Shown here piece after piece: positions 7,798-9,234 of a stretch of 9,234 nt of DNA (within the stretch, counting starts at the first letter, position 1; every line of letters begins with the position of its first letter). A program made the position numbers and the translations under genes. The stretch comes from an uncultured Lachnospiraceae bacterium (lineage in GTDB: Bacteria; Bacillota; Clostridia; Lachnospirales; Lachnospiraceae). The notes under the pieces were generated by a model. That model was not told the DNA's origin. It made no database searches and saw only the letters and a list, made by a program, of their open reading frames with translations. The stretch covers positions 1 to 9,234 of the forward strand of contig CAKSAI010000109.1 in the NCBI GenBank assembly GCA_934434905.1, in the 5' to 3' direction.

Positions 7798-8117
7798 TCA
7801 AACCCTTCCATGTCCTCACTGTCATATTCTCTGAGCTTCATAAGCTCTGTATGGGCTTGAAGCTGCGGTGTGTAAAATTTCACCGACATTCCCGCACGGC
7901 ACATTTTGTCGTAACATTCGGTAAGATACCAAAGGGTCGGAATGATCTCTTCCAGCGTTTCTATATCGTGATCGCGGGGAGCAAGCGCAATTTGCGCCAT
8001 TTCGGCAAGATAAGGGCTGTCTTTATAGGTGGGCGCTGCGTGGCTGTGCTCCTTATGGCCTTCAATAATGCCGTGAAGCTTTACGATTCTGTTTAATTTC
8101 TCTTGGGAAATGGGCAT
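7650..8117 (-). CDS. Hypothetical protein of unknown family, 3' end probably replaced at a junction near 7797
   Basis: The start is well supported: the ATG at 8115-8117 has GGGAGG 6 nt upstream, and it begins 22 bp after the transglutaminase-like gene, so both are probably co-transcribed. Residues 1 to about 105 look like a real soluble, helical, charged protein (for example EKLNRIVKLHGIIEGHKEHSH, then a second helical part around DIETLEEIIPTLWYLTECYDKM). No signal peptide or membrane segment is present and I do not recognise the family. From about residue 107 the frame reads through the response-regulator remnant out of frame, giving an Arg/Ser/Cys-rich tail (SCWRRRSSRCSCSW) that is not natural protein. 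The true C-terminus is therefore probably lost and the present product is a chimera of uncertain function. Confidence 0.55.
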   Translation of the reverse strand: MPISQEKLNRIVKLHGIIEGHKEHSHAAPTYKDSPYLAEMAQIALAPRDHDIETLEEIIPTLWYLTECYDKMCRAGMSVKFYTPQLQAHTELMKLREYDSEDMEGFENRNGSDTARTRISCWRRRSSRCSCSWHGTTARSSLKRRCMKACVGVPS

Positions 8118-8139
8118 AGTATACCTCCCGTTTATAGGT

Positions 8140-9093
8140 CTATTCTGTCATAGCCTTGATAAATCCGATGATATTTTGGGCGGCGTTATAGCGAAGCATA
8201 CCTATACCAAAGGAAAAATCGTCAAGGCGCTCTTTTGAAAACGGAAACAGCAGCTTGACCGAGTAGTAAGGCTCGTCCGCCTTGTCGGCTATTATTTTTC
8301 GCAGTTCGTCCTCGTCCCGCGCAATCAGTCGGTTTTTATAGAAATAGTTGATTTTATTGGGATCGCATTTCGGATAAAGCTCGGTATCAAAGCAGTGATC
8401 GGCGGCAATGTCGGCATCGCACAGATTAAAATAATCATAAGCCGCTCCGCCGAAACGGGAATCCCAGGCTGCATCGGTATGGGCGGTTACACCTTTTATA
8501 CGGGTGATGTTCCAGGAATGAGGCTCCCGCCGTCCGTTTTCGTGTAAAGCCTCTCCAACAACCACAATTGAGGCTATTCCAAGTCTGTCGCACAGCAGTT
8601 TATATGCCTTGGCGAATCCTTCGCAGACGCACCGATCGCGGAGCAATGCACCGACCACCGAAAAACAGTCGCTGTCAAACGGTTCCTCGGCCGTGTGAAT
8701 GGTGTAAAGAAAATTATGCACCTTGAGCTGTTTTGCAAGGGGACTCATATCCGGCTTTACGCTGTTTTTTATAAATAATTCTATCCGATTTTCCACCTCT
8801 GCCCAAAGCTTCTCGGCCTCCTCTTTGGTATAGTCATACTGAAAAACAAGCTGAATGTACATGGGGGTCTGTTTGGTGATGACCCGACGGCGGTCGAGAT
8901 AGAAAAAAACGGGATTGTCAAACAGCACGGCGGTCATAATCTTTTTGGTATCTACCGTAAAGGCCTTGCCCATACCGGCGTGAACGGACAGGGCAGGTTC
9001 AAAACGAAGAAGCGCCTCGCATATCCGATCGTATAGATTTTTCTCGCCGTCGGTGAGACGGGAATAATAAAACTTGGAGCCGTTATCCTTCAT
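8140..9093 (-). CDS. Transglutaminase-like (papain-fold) domain protein, cytoplasmic
   Basis: A 317-residue protein with the transglutaminase-like core and its catalytic triad in the right order: Cys157 in CVCEGFAKAYKLLCDRLGI, His192 in EPHSWN, and Asp207 in HTDAAWD. Residues 1-140 form an unassigned N-terminal region with helical and beta segments. There is no signal peptide or membrane helix, so it acts in the cytoplasm, unlike many bacterial relatives that are secreted or membrane-bound. The family includes proteases, peptide N-glycanases and amide-bond-forming enzymes, and the reaction here cannot be told. The ATG at 9091-9093 has the SD GAGGTG about 5 nt away and overlaps the stop of the PP2C-like gene by ATGA, so the two are translationally coupled. 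That points to a joint role, perhaps with phosphorylation-controlled signalling. The fold call is secure, the role unknown. Confidence 0.85.
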   Translation of the reverse strand: MKDNGSKFYYSRLTDGEKNLYDRICEALLRFEPALSVHAGMGKAFTVDTKKIMTAVLFDNPVFFYLDRRRVITKQTPMYIQLVFQYDYTKEEAEKLWAEVENRIELFIKNSVKPDMSPLAKQLKVHNFLYTIHTAEEPFDSDCFSVVGALLRDRCVCEGFAKAYKLLCDRLGIASIVVVGEALHENGRREPHSWNITRIKGVTAHTDAAWDSRFGGAAYDYFNLCDADIAADHCFDTELYPKCDPNKINYFYKNRLIARDEDELRKIIADKADEPYYSVKLLFPFSKERLDDFSFGIGMLRYNAAQNIIGFIKAMTE

Positions 9094-9234
9094 GGTGTCA
9101 CCTCGTTTTGGGGAGCTTGCCGAGATTTTTCAAAAGCCGCCGTCTTTTGATGTGCAAAATCCGTATTGACAATAATCCCAACCGACATATCATCTCCGCT
9201 GCCTTTTTCCGAAAGGGTCGGCAAATAGTCTTTC
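9090..9234 (-). CDS. C-terminal end of a PP2C-family Ser/Thr phosphatase (5' part outside window)
   Basis: The minus-strand frame from 9233 to the TGA at 9090-9092 gives 47 residues beginning KDYLPTLSEKGSGDDMSVGI and then IVNTD. The motif G-S-G-D-D-M-S-V-G-I-I is the conserved C-terminal metal-binding segment of PP2C (PPM) phosphatases, with the Asp pair binding Mn/Mg. The protein then tails off over about 20 residues, as expected for the end of a stand-alone phosphatase domain. The stop overlaps the next gene's start by ATGA. Such phosphatases are often encoded near Ser/Thr kinases, FHA or VWA proteins; such partners might lie beyond the right edge, but that cannot be seen here. Confidence 0.75.
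   Translation of the reverse strand, partial: KDYLPTLSEKGSGDDMSVGIIVNTDFAHQKTAAFEKSRQAPQNEVTP

Noticed and set aside
7414..7860. Plus-strand ORF of 148 codons
   Set aside because: It is antisense to the response-regulator remnant and the AraC promoter and has no recognisable domain; the minus-strand reading explains the region.

Overview
The window looks like a chromosomal segment of a gut-type Clostridia (Bacillota, probably Lachnospiraceae-like) genome. The evidence is the Shine-Dalgarno (SD) led genes, moderate GC, a cytoplasmic glycosidase operon run by an AraC-family regulator, and a very large solute-binding protein of a type common in these bacteria. Every gene I can support lies on the minus strand, so transcription runs from right to left.

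Right part (about 9234 to 7800): the tail of a PP2C-type phosphatase overlaps by ATGA the start of a cytoplasmic transglutaminase-like protein. A small gene of unknown family follows 22 bp later. The three look like one operon, perhaps a signalling or protein-modification cluster. The small gene runs at about 7797 into the 3' remnant of an OmpR-type response regulator in another frame. This looks like a recombination scar (or an assembly join) separating the right part from the rest.

Left part (7519 to 1): a near-consensus promoter drives an AraC-family activator, which ends at a clear intrinsic terminator. Next comes a promoter with a good -10 box, no good -35 box and an 11-bp direct repeat where an activator would sit. 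It leads an apparent operon: an alpha/beta hydrolase broken by a frameshift, a GH38 alpha-mannosidase, a TIM-barrel glycosidase-like protein reminiscent of GH67 alpha-glucuronidases, and the first 267 codons of a large extracellular solute-binding protein. ABC permeases would be expected beyond the left edge.

Working model (inference): the AraC protein senses a sugar and switches on uptake (solute-binding protein) and cytoplasmic breakdown of a mannose-containing oligosaccharide (GH38, the GH67-like protein, and formerly the hydrolase as a possible deacylase). No tRNA, rRNA, CRISPR array or insertion sequence was seen, and no gene-free stretch reaches 300 bases.
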